64,000 nucleotides of DNA. It comes from Nicotiana tabacum. Taxonomy: Eukaryota > Streptophyta > Magnoliopsida > Solanales > Solanaceae. Below, one piece after another: positions 1 through 11,140 of this stretch. The stretch covers positions 185,969,276 to 186,033,275 of the forward strand of contig NC_134087.1 of assembly GCF_000715075.1 (NCBI RefSeq), written 5' to 3'. Position 1 is the first letter of the stretch. Every line of letters begins with the position of its first letter. The translations under genes and the position numbers were made by a program. The notes under the pieces are model-generated. The model did no database searches. It worked only from the letters and a program-made list of their open reading frames with translations, and was not told the DNA's origin.

Positions 1-260
1 GGTGCCTTGAAACAGTTTTCCACCAACAGACCTTTCTCATTTCACTTCTTAACTCACTTTTTCCTCGAGGTGCCCGTGAGGTTTTCACCAATAAGACTCT
101 CTCATTTTAATTTCTCTCAACTCCCGTCGCCTTACGGTGCTTGTGAAGGTTTTCACCAATAAGACTCTCTCATTTTTATTTTTCTTAAACTTTCATCGCC
201 TTATGGTGCCTGTGAAGGTTTTTACCAATAAGACTCTCTCATTTTTATTTTTCCTGCTTG
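1..260. repeat. Tandem repeat of about 68 bp in the 3'UTR of element A
   Basis: Units begin with GGTGCC or GGTGCT at 1, 69, 136 and 205, giving periods of 68, 67 and 69. The core TTCACCAATAAGACTCTC is shared by the last three units and the first is more diverged. The array continues off the left edge. Between the end of pol and the 3' LTR this is where Ogre/Tat elements usually carry tandem subrepeats. Confidence 0.85.
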
Positions 261-504
261 AACCAAAGTGTTGCCCCTGACATGAATTACCTTTACCTAC
301 TCGACTTGGCATTTCTCAAAGACTGATCAGAAGGTCTTTCTTTGGACCGTAATATGGGCTTTTGGACAGGGTTAGAAAGAAAGGGTATAAAAAGGCTCAA
401 AACAACTCAAATGGGCTAAAAATTACAACTTTTAGAATCAGATTTCTGACAATAACCACAACTTCTGCCCCAGTTTCTTGCTCGGGGACTTTTGAATTTT
501 TTGT

Positions 505-575
505 TTTGATGAGACCGAACCGTGAGGCTGCCTACGTATCCTTAAAAGGAATCAGGTCGAATCTAGTTCATGTCA
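505..575 (-). other. Structured noncoding motif, copy 1 (3'UTR of element A)
   Basis: The conserved core TGCCTACGTATC is at 529-540. An inner stem pairs 539-542 with 547-550 and an outer stem pairs GACC (513-516) with GGTC (555-558), which starts exactly four bases after the inner stem. TAGTTC follows at 564-569. Copies 2 and 3 keep the same layout with different stem sequences. Function unknown. Confidence 0.7.
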
Positions 576-597
576 TAGAAATTACTTTGTGGGTGTG

Positions 598-718
598 ATT
601 TTTCTTTTTCTCTTTCTTCTTTTTTCTCTTTTGCTTTTCTCTCTTTTTTCTTTTATTGTTTTTCTTCTTCTTTTCTCTTTTTTTTTCTTTCCTTTTCTTT
701 TCTTCCTTTTCTTATCTT
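598..718. repeat. CT-rich low-complexity tract
   Basis: Almost pure pyrimidine on the plus strand, so a GA-rich tract on the element A sense strand. It begins about 28 bases past structured motif copy 1. Similar tracts lie beside copies 2 and 3. Confidence 0.9.
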
Positions 719-996
719 TAACGCTTGTGTTTCTGATATTCGCTACTGATTCTGAAAGAGGGGTATGAAAGAAAATAAATAAGGCTCAAAAGGGGTGACG
801 AGGGATAAAGTGTTTAGATAGCAGAACAAAAACGTCTTCATCATTTCAATCTTTAAAATATGCCAAATACAAACAAGTACAATCCAACAAAGAAATCATG
901 CATAGTATCTCTTGACTGCATCGGAATTGATAGCCATTTCTACACATTTCCCTTCTACATCTATCAAATATAACGCGCCATTGGACAACACTCTAG

Positions 997-2168
997 TTAC
1001 AACAAATGGCCCCTGCCAATTTGGGGCGAACTTTCCTTTTGCTTCAGCCTGATAGACAAGATACGTCTCACCACTAACTGACCCACTTCGAACTTCCGTG
1101 GACGTACCTTCTTGTTATATGCTCTCGCCATTCTCTGTTGGTACAATTGGCCGTGACATACTGCTGCCAATCTCTTTTCATCAATCAGACTTAATTGCTC
1201 CAAGCGGGTTTTGACCCATTCGGCGTCATCAATTTCTGCCTTAGCGACAATCCGAAGGGATGGGATTTCAATTTCTGCGGGTATTACTGCCTCTGTGCCA
1301 TACACCAACAAATAAGGAGTGGCCCCTACCGAAGTACAGACATGAGTGCGATAACCCAGCAATGCAAACAACAGCTTTTCATGCCACTGCCTAGAACCTT
1401 CCACCATTTTTCGAAGCATCTTATTTATATTCTTGTTGTTGCCTCTTTCATCAGATGACTATTGGGATTATCCCCATTGTTTGTGATGATCACCTTCGGT
1501 ATCCCGAACCGGCAAAAGATATTTGAGTGCACAAAATCAACCACTCCATTCTCGGTTACAGACTTGAATGTTTTAGCCTCTACCCACTTGGTGAAATAAT
1601 CGATGGCCACCAGAATAAACCTGTGCCCGTTGGACGCTACTGGCTCAATTGGTCCAATGACATCCATTCCCCAAGCAACAAAGGGCCATGGTGTAGACAT
1701 CATGTGTAATTCAGATGGTGGAGAATGAATCAAATCTCCATGAACTTGGCACTGATGACATTTACGCACGAAACTGATACAGTTTTGCTCCATAGTGAGC
1801 CAATAATAACCTTCTCAGAGAATCTTCTTTGCCAGAACGTACCCACTCATATGCGGTCCACAAAACCCGGAGTGTACCTCAGTCATGATAGTTGTGTCCT
1901 GTCTAGCATCTATGCATCTTAACAATCCCATATCTGGAGTTCTTTTGTACAATACCCCTCCACTGAAGAAAAATCCACTTGCCAATCGTCGAATTGTTCT
2001 TTTCTGATCACCTGTGGCCTGTACCAGATATACCCCCATCCGAAGGTATTCTTTGATATCATGGAACCATGGCTCCCCATCACGTTCTTCTTCCACCATA
2101 TTACAGTGAGCATGCTGATCACGGACCTGAATCTGCAAAGGGTCCACATAAACCTTATCTAGATGATG
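997..2168 (-). pseudogene. Integrase of element A, broken
   Basis: Integrase inserts the retrotransposon cDNA. On the minus strand the HHCC zinc-binding region is visible (His residues around VHSGFCGPH, then CHQCQ), followed by the catalytic core with WGMDVIGPI holding the first Asp and a conserved DYFTKWVEA stretch. The second catalytic Asp is replaced by Asn (VIITNNGDN). Right after NSHLMKE about 30 codons up to the NKN segment are missing and the frame changes, near 1425-1460. The C-terminal part (997-1419) keeps the YGTEAVIPAEI motif and the VGQLV segment but ends early. A stop at about 1815 splits the zinc finger from the core. No chromodomain is seen, as expected for Tat. Confidence 0.9.
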
Positions 2169-2549
2169 TAACATTGACGCCAGAGTAGCCAAAGCATCGA
2201 CAACTTCATTATGGATCCTTGGGATATGCCTAAATTCTATTGACTGAAACAATTGACAAAGATCATGCAAACATTGTCTATACGGTATGAGTTTCAAATC
2301 CCGTGTTTCCAATTCTCCCTGAATCTGGTGCACCAAAACGTCCGAGTCACCCAAGACTAAGACTTCTTGGACACCCATATCCACAGCTAACCTCAAACCC
2401 AGAATTCATGCCTCGTACTCAACCATGTTGTTAGTACAGTAAAAATAAAGCTGAGTCGTAATAGGGTAGCGCTGCCCTGTTTCAGAAATAAGTATTGCTC
2501 TTATCCCCACGCCCTTCATGTTTGCAGCCCCATCAAAGAAAAGTTTCCA
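2169..2549 (-). pseudogene. Second (archaeal-type) RNase H domain of element A
   Basis: Starts with WKLFFDGAANMKG (catalytic Asp in FFDGA), then TNNMVEYEA, LGDSDVLVHQI with a further acidic residue, and ends in NEVVDALATLASM. This additional RNase H downstream of the ordinary one is the hallmark of the Tat clade. A TGA stop at about 2403-2405, after EYEA, interrupts it. In the family it degrades the RNA strand during reverse transcription. Confidence 0.88.
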
Positions 2550-3056
2550 TCCCAGCTTCTCAACTTGTTCCAACTCATCAATGTGCATCACCTCTTCATC
2601 GGAGAAATAAGTTTTCAAAGGTTCATAATCTTCATCAATCGGATTCTCGACCAAATGGTCCGCCAAGGCCTGTGCTTTCATTGCAGTTCGAGTCACGTAG
2701 ACAATGTCAAACTCTGTGAGCAGGATCTGCCACTTTGCAAGCCTCTCTGTAGGCATAGGCTTCTGAAATATATACTTCAATGGATCCAAGCGAGATATGA
2801 GGTAAGTAGTATAAGATAACAAATAATGTTTCAGCTTCTATGCCACCCAAGTTAGGGCGCAACACGTCTTTTCAAGGTGAGTATACTTAGCCTCATAAGA
2901 TATGAATTTCTTGCTGAGGTAATAGATGGCCTGCTCCTTTCTTCCAGTGATATCATGTTGACCCAATACACAGCCGAATAAATTGTCCAAAACCGTCAAA
3001 TATAGAATCAAAGGTTGACCTGGTTTTGGCGGGACCAACACGGGTGGATTTGACAA
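2550..3056 (-). pseudogene. RT-associated RNase H and connection region of element A
   Basis: Follows the RT. KPGQPLILYL, then EQAIYYLSKKF and YTHLEKTCCAL are typical of the RNase H of Ty3-gypsy polymerases; the metal-binding Asp of the usual YLAVSD-like segment appears as LTVLD. A TAG stop after TWVA separates 2838-3056 from the downstream part 2406-2822, which holds the tether (KWQILLTEFDI, KAQALADHL). Non-functional. Confidence 0.85.
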
Positions 3057-3121
3057 ATACCCCTTTATCTTATCAAATGCCTCCTGACATTCATCTGTCC
3101 ACTTGACTGCAGCATCCTTTT

Positions 3122-4298
3122 TTATAGTTTGACGATTGGCTCACAAGTTGTCGTGAGTTGAGCGATGAACCTGCTGATATAATTCAATCTCCCCAACAAA
3201 CTCATCACCTTTGTCTTATTCTTCGGAGGTGGCAATTCCTGGATGGCCTTGATTTTCGATGGGTCCAATTCAATACCTCGTCGACTGACTATGAATCCCA
3301 ACAACTTTCCAGATGGAACACCGAACGCGCATTTTGTAGTATTAAGCTTGAGATTGTACTTGCGAAGCCTTTGGAAGAACTTTCTCAGATCTCTGACATG
3401 GTCAGACTGCTTTCTAGACTTCACAATCACATCATCCACATAAACCTCGATCTCCCTGTGTATCATGTCGTGGAATATGGTCGTCATTGCCCTCATGTAG
3501 GTTGCCCCAGCATTTTTCAAACCAAATGGCATAACTCGATAGCAGTACGTCCCCCATGACATGATGAATGCTGTATTTTCTGCTTCCTCCTCATCCATTA
3601 AGATCTGGTGGTAACCCGTATAACAATCCACAAAAGAACCAATCTCATGTTTGGCACAATTATCGATCAATATATGGATGTTCGGCAGTGGGAAGTTATC
3701 CTTGGGACTTGCCTTGTTGAGATCTCGATAATCAACGCACACCCTAGTCTTGCCATCCTTCTTCGGCACAGGTACAACATTGGCTAACCAGGTGGGATAC
3801 CGAGTGACCCAAATGACCTTTGCATCGAACTGCTTGGTGACCTCTTCCTTTATCTTCACACTCATATCAGTTTTAAATTTCCTCAGCTTCTGCTTGACAG
3901 GAGGGCATGCCGGGTCAGTGGGCAATTTGTGAACCACTAAGTTGGTGCTCATACCCGGCATGTCATCATAGGACCATGCAAAAATATCTTTGAATTTAAA
4001 TAGTTCTTTAATTATCTCCTCTCTGAGTTGTGGTTCGAGATGGACACTTATTTTAGTTTTCCGGACATTATCTTGGTCCCCCAAATTGATTGCTTCTGTA
4101 TCACTCAGGTTAGGCTTGGGATTTTCTTCAAAAAAGCTTAATTCTTTACTAATTTCTTCAAGGGCTTCATCCTCGTCATATTCCGATTCAACATCACATT
4201 TTATTTCTTGCATTACTATTTTAGAATTAGATTGGCTTTTAAGACTAGGCCGGAGATTCCGCATGCATGTCATATCATTGAAGCCAACATAAAAAGAA
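3122..4298 (-). pseudogene. Reverse transcriptase of element A (exon after the pol intron)
   Basis: Contains the complete Ty3-gypsy RT core: VPVPKKDGKTRVCVDYRDLN, FVDCYTGYHQI, VMPFGLKNAGATY, the catalytic YVDDVIVKS and LGFIVSRRGIE. The exon begins just inside the acceptor at 4299 with a segment reading FYVGFNDMTC, typical of Tat elements right after the intron. The frame is open from 4387 to 3122 but the residues upstream of 4298 are intron translation. It stops at 3122, before the RNase H. It would copy the RNA genome into DNA, but its partner domains are broken. Confidence 0.93.
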
Positions 4299-4477
4299 CT
4301 GTACAAGGAAGAAAAGAAAAACAAAAATAAAACTATCAGGAATAGAGGAAAAGGAAAATTGCATTTCATTGAAGTTAAAGATAACAAGGTTTATACATCC
4401 AAATGGATAGAACATAAAATTTGAATTACACCCCTGGAATAATCCAGATAAACTAAAAGAAAATCAAAGCAAACTAC
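4299..4477 (-). other. Putative spliceosomal intron between protease and RT of element A
   Basis: On the minus strand the donor is TTTTG|GTAGTTTGC and the acceptor is a long T-rich tract ending in TTGTACAG. The length is 179 nt. Without splicing the protease-side frame hits a TAG inside the donor; removing the intron places the upstream and downstream frames in register. An intron at this position is a known Ogre feature. Confidence 0.75.
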
Positions 4478-5160
4478 CAAAACTCCCTCCTGGTGGGGAG
4501 AGGAGTAGCTTCCCAATTGTTAATCTTTGCACTGGGCCCAACAAATTGCACATCCGCCTTGTTATAACCCTCTCCATCTTCCAACACGTTTACATCGGCG
4601 AATATCCTCTTGAACTTTTCCATCAAGTCTCCATCCACATCAACCACCGAACTGGGAACCGTCGTCACTGGGCACTTTCTGGTACCAAGCCTGACAAATA
4701 ATCTGGAAAGACGCAGGACTGGTTTTGGGAGGGCCCATGCTCTCTATTTCATTTTTCTGGCTCTTCTCACATCCGCAACTGTGGGATTGAACCCTAGACC
4801 AAATGTATCCAAATTTTGAGGAAGAGAAATCGATTGTACGATACCTTGCAGAGATGCACCCAAACCCTTGCCATGTACAAAACCATTTTTCAACATTTCA
4901 ACGGCTACCATGATTGATGCAGTAGCTACCTTTGGAGTCGGAACGCACTTTCCTTCTGGAATTTTCTCCAACGATACTGTGTTGAAAACCTGATAAACCC
5001 ATGGCCCCTTGTCGTCTTCAACCTCTATGAGTGGAACAATGGCATCATTGGGAACACACAAATTATCCTTGTCGTGTACAACGATTTCCCGTTGATCCCA
5101 TTCAAACTTGACCATTTGATGCAGAGTAGATGGGACCGCTTTGGCAGCATGAATCCAGGG
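4478..5160 (-). pseudogene. Protease tail and G-patch-like linker of element A
   Basis: Continues the protease frame after a CGA-to-TGA type stop at about 5161 that follows YNLLLG. It includes PWIHAAKAVPSTLHQMVKF (end of the retropepsin fold), then NGFVHGKGLGASLQGI, which resembles a G-patch, and RADVQFVGP-type linker sequence (here KADVQFVGP) before the intron. A further frame break lies around 4670-4745. The G-patch function in Tat elements is not known to me. Confidence 0.8.
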
Positions 5161-6501
5161 TCACCCCAAAAGTAGATTGTAAGAAACAGCCACATCGAGC
5201 ACCTGTAATTCCATAGTAAATTCAACTGGCCCTATTGTGAGCTCAAGCACTATGTCCCCGACTGAATCTTTCCCTCCACCGTCGAATCCCCGATCGCAAA
5301 TACTATTCTTGTAAATTCTTTCATCTTCCACTTTTAGCTTGTTCAACGTGGAGAGAGGACAAATGTTCGCACTAGACCCATTGTCAACCAGTACCCGAGT
5401 AACCACAGAATCTTCGCATTTCACCATCAGATAAAGGGCTCTATTGTGCTCAGTACCCTCCACGGTCAACTCATCATTAGAAAATGTGACCCTGTTTACC
5501 TCAAATATCTTGTTAGCTATCTTTTCCAAGTGGTTTACTGAGATTTTGTCAGGATCATGGGCCTCGTTCAAGATCTTCATCAAAGCCCGACGATGCTCGT
5601 CGGAATGGATCAATAATGACAATAGCGAGATCTGAGCCGGTGTCTTTCTTAACTGCTCCACAATGGAATAGTCTTTCACTTTCATCTTTCTCAAAAATTC
5701 CTCTACTTCTTCCTCAGTCACAGCTTTCTTCACCAATACTGGGTTGTCTTTGGAAGTTTTAGCTTTTCTCAACTCTTCGGGGGAAAAGCATCTCCCAGAT
5801 TGAGTCAAACCATGGGTCTCACACACTTCCTCTCTAACCTCTTTCCCCTTGTAAGTTACTGTCACTCGTTCATAATTCCACGGGACCGCCTTGCTACTGA
5901 CTATCGGTAATTGAGTTACCGGTTTGATAATAACAGAATCTGTGTGGGCGCCCTTCACAATTACCATAGGCTTGTTTGTCATTCCTGGCACACCTACTTT
6001 CGCTCTTTCATGTTTCCCTGCAACGTCACTTGAGGACCCCTTCTTGACCACCGCAGATGGTTCACTATTTTCCCCGTTCAACTTGATTACTGACTTCTCA
6101 CTTGTTGACTTTTCGAACGGCTTAGCTTCACTAGCCTGGATCATCATGACAGTTTGCGAAGGCTTCTTAGGCTCCCCTTCCTTATGCACTATCTCAATCA
6201 TATTTGTCTCAAGGTGGGCTGGTAATGGGTTCTGGTTAATATTGGGTGCTTCCGGAGCTTGGACCTCAATCCGATTGGTGTCAATGAGCTCTTGAATAGC
6301 TGTTTTCAATTTCCAGCATTTCTCTGTGTCATGGCCCGGGGCCCCTGAACAATACTCACAGCTCACCGAGCGATCAAGATTTCTGGGAAGGGGATTCGGT
6401 AGTTTAGCCTCGATCGGATTCAACATACCCAACTGTCTCAGTCTATGGAATAGACTAGTATATGATTCTCTCAATGGAGTCAAAGTCTTCTTCTTCTGCA
6501 A
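5161..6501 (-). pseudogene. Gag C-terminus (zinc knuckle) and aspartic protease of element A
   Basis: An open stretch of 446 codons. Residues 48-62 form a variant zinc knuckle (CEYC, five residues, His, four residues, Cys: one residue longer than CCHC). Residues 371-380 hold the retropepsin active site LVDNGSSANI. KTPAQISLLSLLIHS and ALMKILNEA upstream are typical Tat linker sequence. It ends at YNLLLG with a premature stop that cuts the protease fold. Upstream it should join gag, but a frame break separates them at about 6502-6553. Confidence 0.9.
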
Positions 6502-6553
6502 CCTCTCATTCTTAAAGGCTTGATTGAGTCAAAAACCTGTTCCAGGAGGATTT

Positions 6554-8014
6554 CTATAGGCTTTTGGGGGTGGATAGGTATTTTGTGGAGCTGGGTATGG
6601 ATTTTCTCCATTGTACACAAGCGGGAGGTTGGGTATAGGTTTGTGCGTGATGGACGGAAAAATAGGGATCTGGCGATGAGTAGAAGTGTTGTGGTGGGTT
6701 ATATGGAGTGTGGGGGTAAGTTTGGGGATAGGGTCGAGGCTGGTTGTAGTAACATGGAAGGTTCCTGGATCCGACCCAAGCTTCTAACTCGATTGTCGCA
6801 ACATCCTCTTTCTTCTTCTTACCGAGTACACCCCTAGTACTGTTTTGAATGGTCTGGGTGGTTGCTTTGATTGATGAATAACTCATGATCTTGTTGGACT
6901 TGAGTCCCTCCTCAATCATGCCTCCCATTTTTACAACTTTATTAAAGGACTTGCCCACTGCTGACACTAAGTGACCAAAATAAGTGGGTTCTAAAGCCTG
7001 CAAGAAATAATAAACTATCTCGCTTTCCTTCATTGGAGGGTCGACCCTCGCTGGTTACTCTCTCCAACGGAACCCATTTTCTCTGAAACTCTCACCGAGC
7101 TTCTTCTCGATCTTCATCAATAACAGTCGGTCTGGAATAATTTCAAGATTGTACTAAAAATGGCAGGTGAAGGCTTGGGCCAAATTGTCCCATATGTACC
7201 ACCTGCTGTGATCTTGTCTGGTGTACCATTCTAATGCCGATCCACTCAAACTTTGGCTGAAATATGCCATCAGCAATTCATCTCTTCCGCATGCTCCTCT
7301 CATCTTGCTACAAAATCCTCTTAAGTGTGCTACTGGGTCACCATGCCCGTCGTACAGATCAAACTTGGGCATCTTGAACCCGGATGGTAACTAAACATCT
7401 GGTAATAGACATAAATCTTTATTGGCCACACTTACTTGACCCCCTAACCCCCTCATGTCTCGGAATGATTGTTCTAAGCTTTTGACCTTTCTGATCATCT
7501 CCTCATGCACGAGATTTTTGGGTGGCTTTTCGGTCTCTACCGGGAGATCAAGATGAGGGGTGTAAGAATATGGTTCTGGAACCTTGAAGGTGGGTTCAGG
7601 GGGATAATACTGGTTGTCATGAGTTTGAAACAGGGGTTTACTGGAGGATTGGTGTAATGTAGCAGGTGGAAATGCCACAAAAACAGGTGTGATTGGTAGA
7701 TGAGGGTAAGGGACATGTCTGGGTGGTGGAGCTTAAGATGTATGGGAAGTGGTGCCATGACACTATTGGTAGAGGGGAAAGGCTGGAGATGAGTTCACAG
7801 TGGGAGGTTCCCGAGGTTGAGTCAATGGTGGGATATAAGCAGGGTTGGCGGGATAAACCGGTGGTGGATGACCCTTTGCCTAGGCCTGGTACATTTCAGC
7901 CATCTATTGCTTTAACTTATACATCTCTTCCCTCATCGCATTAACATCCAATTCTTCCACTTCTTTTGACGGGTCGACAATACTTGTCTCCGGTTCTTGG
8001 TTGGCCATATTCAT
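6554..8014 (-). pseudogene. Gag (capsid) of element A
   Basis: The start is the ATG at 8014 (MNMANQEPETS). The N-terminus is rich in Met, Gln and Pro and contains a TAG stop at about 7880, probably a former Trp. The capsid core follows: MPKFDLYDGHGDPVAHLRGF, ALEWYTRQDHSRWYIWDNLAQAF (the Retrotrans_gag pattern) and EIVYYFLQALEP. Gag would package the RNA into virus-like particles. Several stops and frameshifts (about 7040-7150, 7375-7390) break it. The start lies about 344 nt downstream, on the coding strand, of structured motif copy 2. Confidence 0.88.
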
Positions 8015-8694
8015 CCTGTCTTTTGATCGGGTGTTGTATGAGTGAGTTGCCAGAATGTCAATCAACTAACCACCTTCCTGGACTCAATACATCAACAACA
8101 ACCTTGTTAGTGGTTAGGGCTTTAATAAATTAGTAATCGCACATTTTGGGAATGAATGCACCTAAGCAGTTAACCATTTTTATCATGCATTTGATCGGCT
8201 GCTTGCATCATCCCGGCTTGTCTATTTGCAACTTTCTTTCTTTTCTTCCTTTCTTTTTTATTCTGGCCTTTACTTTTTCTTTGTTTTCATCTTCTTATTT
8301 TCCTCTATTTTCTTTTTCTTTTCTCTGGTTTTTCCTCTCTCTTTTTTCTTTTGGTTATGGTCGAATCCTATAGAGATTGCCTACGTATCATGACCCCGCA
8401 TGAATTAGACCAAGTATAGTTCTGGGGGATAAGTGTGAAAGAAAGTAAATAATAAAACATTTTGGGATTTTCAGTTTTCAAAACAAATGCTTTGATTACA
8501 AGGACTCAAAACTAACAAATTCCAAAAGAAACTAACAGATTTTGATGCAAAGACGAAATACAGACTCTGAAAATACTCCAACAAAGAAAATACAGACTCG
8601 AAAACAATTGACAGACTCTAGCAGAAAGAAAATACAAACTCAACACGACTGACAGACTCTAACAAAAAAGGGAATACAGACTCAAACGGAAAAA
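8015..8694 (-). other. ORF1-gag intercistronic region of element A
   Basis: Noncoding. It holds a CT-rich tract (8222-8352), structured motif copy 2 (8358-8422) and an imperfect ACAGACTC-containing short repeat with about 30-bp spacing (8500-8690). No ORF of the element crosses it, so gag would need separate translation or a spliced or reinitiating RNA. Confidence 0.7.
8351..8432 (-). other. Structured noncoding motif, copy 2 (between ORF1 and gag)
   Basis: The core TGCCTACGTATC is at 8378-8389. The inner stem pairs TCATG (8388-8392) with CATGA (8399-8403). The outer stem pairs TGGTC (8358-8362) with GACCA (8408-8412), again starting four bases after the inner stem. TAGTTC is at 8417-8422. 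The outer stem is the reverse of copy 1 (GACC/GGTC there), so pairing but not sequence is kept. Confidence 0.75.
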
Positions 8695-10746
8695 TCATGA
8701 ATACATCAATGCTCCTGGTGCCCGCGGGACATCATTCGGTCTCGCTGTGGGCCTATATGCAAGCTCCCTTTGAAGTCGGTCCAAGTCGTTCATTATCTGT
8801 TTAACAAATGTCATCACTGTTGCGAAGAAGGTAGTGCGAGTCATATCCTCACAGATCTGGCACTTCATAACGATGTAGTCGGCGATGTTTCTAATTCTCT
8901 CTCTTATGACGCCCGTTTCTTGTAACAAATGCCCAATCTACTGGGCCCTGGCTTCCAAAGTTTGCTCAGCCGCATGATTTTGCTCCTGAAGTTGTTGCAA
9001 ATCTATTTCTATTTGCGCTAATGCTGTATAACAATGTTCCCTTTCAACTTTGAAGTCTTTTGCCTGTTTGATCATTTTGTTTTCCATGGCAATGACCCTT
9101 TTCTTTAACCCTGCGACCTCATCATCGTACTTTTCTTTCAACTGCTTAACCAGGCATGCTCATTCATTTGCGTTTTTAGCCAATTGCTTTCGAGCCTTGG
9201 CTAGTTCACTTTATGCTTTGTTCAAATCGAAAATATAGTCATTCACTTTCTGCCTCAGGTTAGCTATGAGTTTTTCATCTCTGTCGCTTCGGGCTAGATT
9301 TTCTGCCGCTACTTTCATTTTCTGAATTTGAGCTCGAAGGGCCTCATTTTCTTTGGCTAGCTTTTTCTTTTCTCCTTCATCCGCCGCAACTTGCAAGCTA
9401 CTCTTGAATTGAAGCTCTCTGACTTTCTTTTCCAATTTTCCTATTGTGGCCCTGTACTCATTCTCCTTAGCTAACCAAGCCCACTGTTCGTGCGACGCCT
9501 CAACGAACTCCTGAATGTGAGGCTTTTTGGCTGGTCTTTCTGGTTTGGCCCTTGCAGTGTTCTTCTTTCTATACCAGGCAAGATAGGCGGGTGAGACTTC
9601 ACCTCTAGATAAATCACGCACTCAAGTATCTACTGTCAAATACTGGCATTCATTCCAAATAGAACGAACTGTTTCTTCATGAAATTGACCGTTAGAACTA
9701 ACCTCGATCGCGTGCACACTAAGATCTTCATCTGGGTGCATCACCTGACACCTTCTCAACTGTCTCATTGCCCGGTAAGGAGTGTAAGGCTGGATACCTC
9801 GCAGACCCATCAGGAGGAAGTAAGGACCAGTAGCGGGCATATACACAATTTCTTCAACAGGAAGCCAACCCAATGTCCATTCTATTTGTCCCGTAGTAAT
9901 GGAGCGAAGGCAGGATACCCAATCTTCAAACCCTTCTGGCAGCTTGAACCCTGAAATTCTTGTGTCAAACTCTTCAATGCAACTTTTCTTTGTAGATCCA
10001 TAACTCATATACTGAGGGCGATGGCACAGGTGCTCGATCATCCACATCTGTAATAGTAAATTGCATCCCTCGAAGAAATCTGCCCCAGCTTTACAAACTG
10101 TGAGAGCTCAGTATATCTCAGACACTATCATAAGGGCAAGAATGCTCTTGGCATTGGTAATCAGGACCTTGATGACTTCGGCCACCCGCAAATCGATATT
10201 CCCATATTTTCGAGGAAATACCACAAGGCCTAAAAAAGCTACCATGAAGGCGAAACGCCTATGCTCATCCCATTTTGTTCGGTTTCCTTTGCTACAAACC
10301 CCGCTTGCCGGATCGTTGAACCCTCCTACAAGCCCCTACCTCTGGTATATAAAACGTAGAGTAGCAAAACCATCCTCCAACTCGGAATACGGGACTCCCT
10401 TGCTTATCTTTAGCAGATCCATGAACTTGTGAGAGTTAACGGCTCTTGGAGCGGTCAGATACTTATGCCTCAACCCTTCAGTACTTCCCATATAACCTGC
10501 TATCTCTTCCAGGGTTGGAGTGAGTTCAAACTCCGAAAAGTGAAACACGTTATGGGCCGGGTCCCAAAACATAACCAAAGCCTTTATGACATCTCCTCTG
10601 GGTCTAATTTTTAACAACCCGGTGAGGCTTCCCAAATGTAGATTGACCTTATATTGCTCCAATTTTCCCAGATCCTCCCACCACATATGCAACTCTAAAG
10701 GGATCTTGTTCATGACTGTTACTGGCAAACTCTGACTCGTGCTCAT
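8695..10746 (-). pseudogene. ORF1 of element A (DUF7745-like domain plus coiled coil)
   Basis: An extra ORF upstream of gag, as in Ogre. The ATG is at 10746. The N-terminal part (10336-10746) contains LHLGSLTGLLKIRPRGDVIKA and FSEFELTPTLEEIAGYMG; the next part (9622-10047) contains PEGFEDWVSC, TLGWLPVEEIVYMP and LMGLRGIQPYTPYR. These match a domain common in solanaceous repeat proteins that I recognise as DUF7745-like. The C-terminal part (8938-9621) is highly charged with heptads (KLEKKVRELQF, LAKENEALRAQIQKM), a long coiled coil. Stops or frameshifts at about 10050-10335, 9210 and 8935 break it. Function unknown; a structural or plant-mobile-domain-like role has been guessed for such ORFs. 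Confidence 0.8.
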
Positions 10747-11064
10747 TCTGTATATTTATTAGGGTGATTAAACAAAAATCAAGACTCAAAGACAAAATTG
10801 ACACTTTTCTCTCTTTTTTTCATTTAAAAATAAAATCCGGCTTTGCAAATACGGCCTTTCAGCACCTCGAAGATGAAGATTTTAAGAATGTGTTGGCTAA
10901 CCGATAAAAATTTTGGAAAAAAGTGACCACATGTGGCTGTTCTTGCAAAAACAGCCTTTCGGCACCCTTTTTTAGGGACATTCGGCTACTTCTGACAAGA
11001 ATAGAATCACCCTAATTATTTTCAAATAAAAGTAAATTTTTTGTTCTTTTGGATATTTTCGCAA

Positions 11065-11140
11065 AAAGGAAGTTGGACCCGATGGGGGTTGCCTACGTAT
11101 CTCACACCCTGTGAGAATCAAACTGGCGTAGTTCGGGTAG
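11065..11140 (-). other. Structured noncoding motif, copy 3 (5' leader)
   Basis: The core TGCCTACGTATC is at 11090-11101. The inner stem pairs TCTCAC (11100-11105) with GTGAGA (11111-11116) and encloses ACCCT. The outer stem pairs AGTT (11071-11074) with AACT (11121-11124), four bases after the inner stem as in the other copies. TAGTTC is at 11129-11134. It lies about 325 nt upstream of the ORF1 ATG on the coding strand. Confidence 0.75.

Noticed and set aside
362..598. 78-codon plus-strand ORF
   Set aside because: In the 3'UTR of element A on the antisense strand; it overlaps the structured motif and has no domain.
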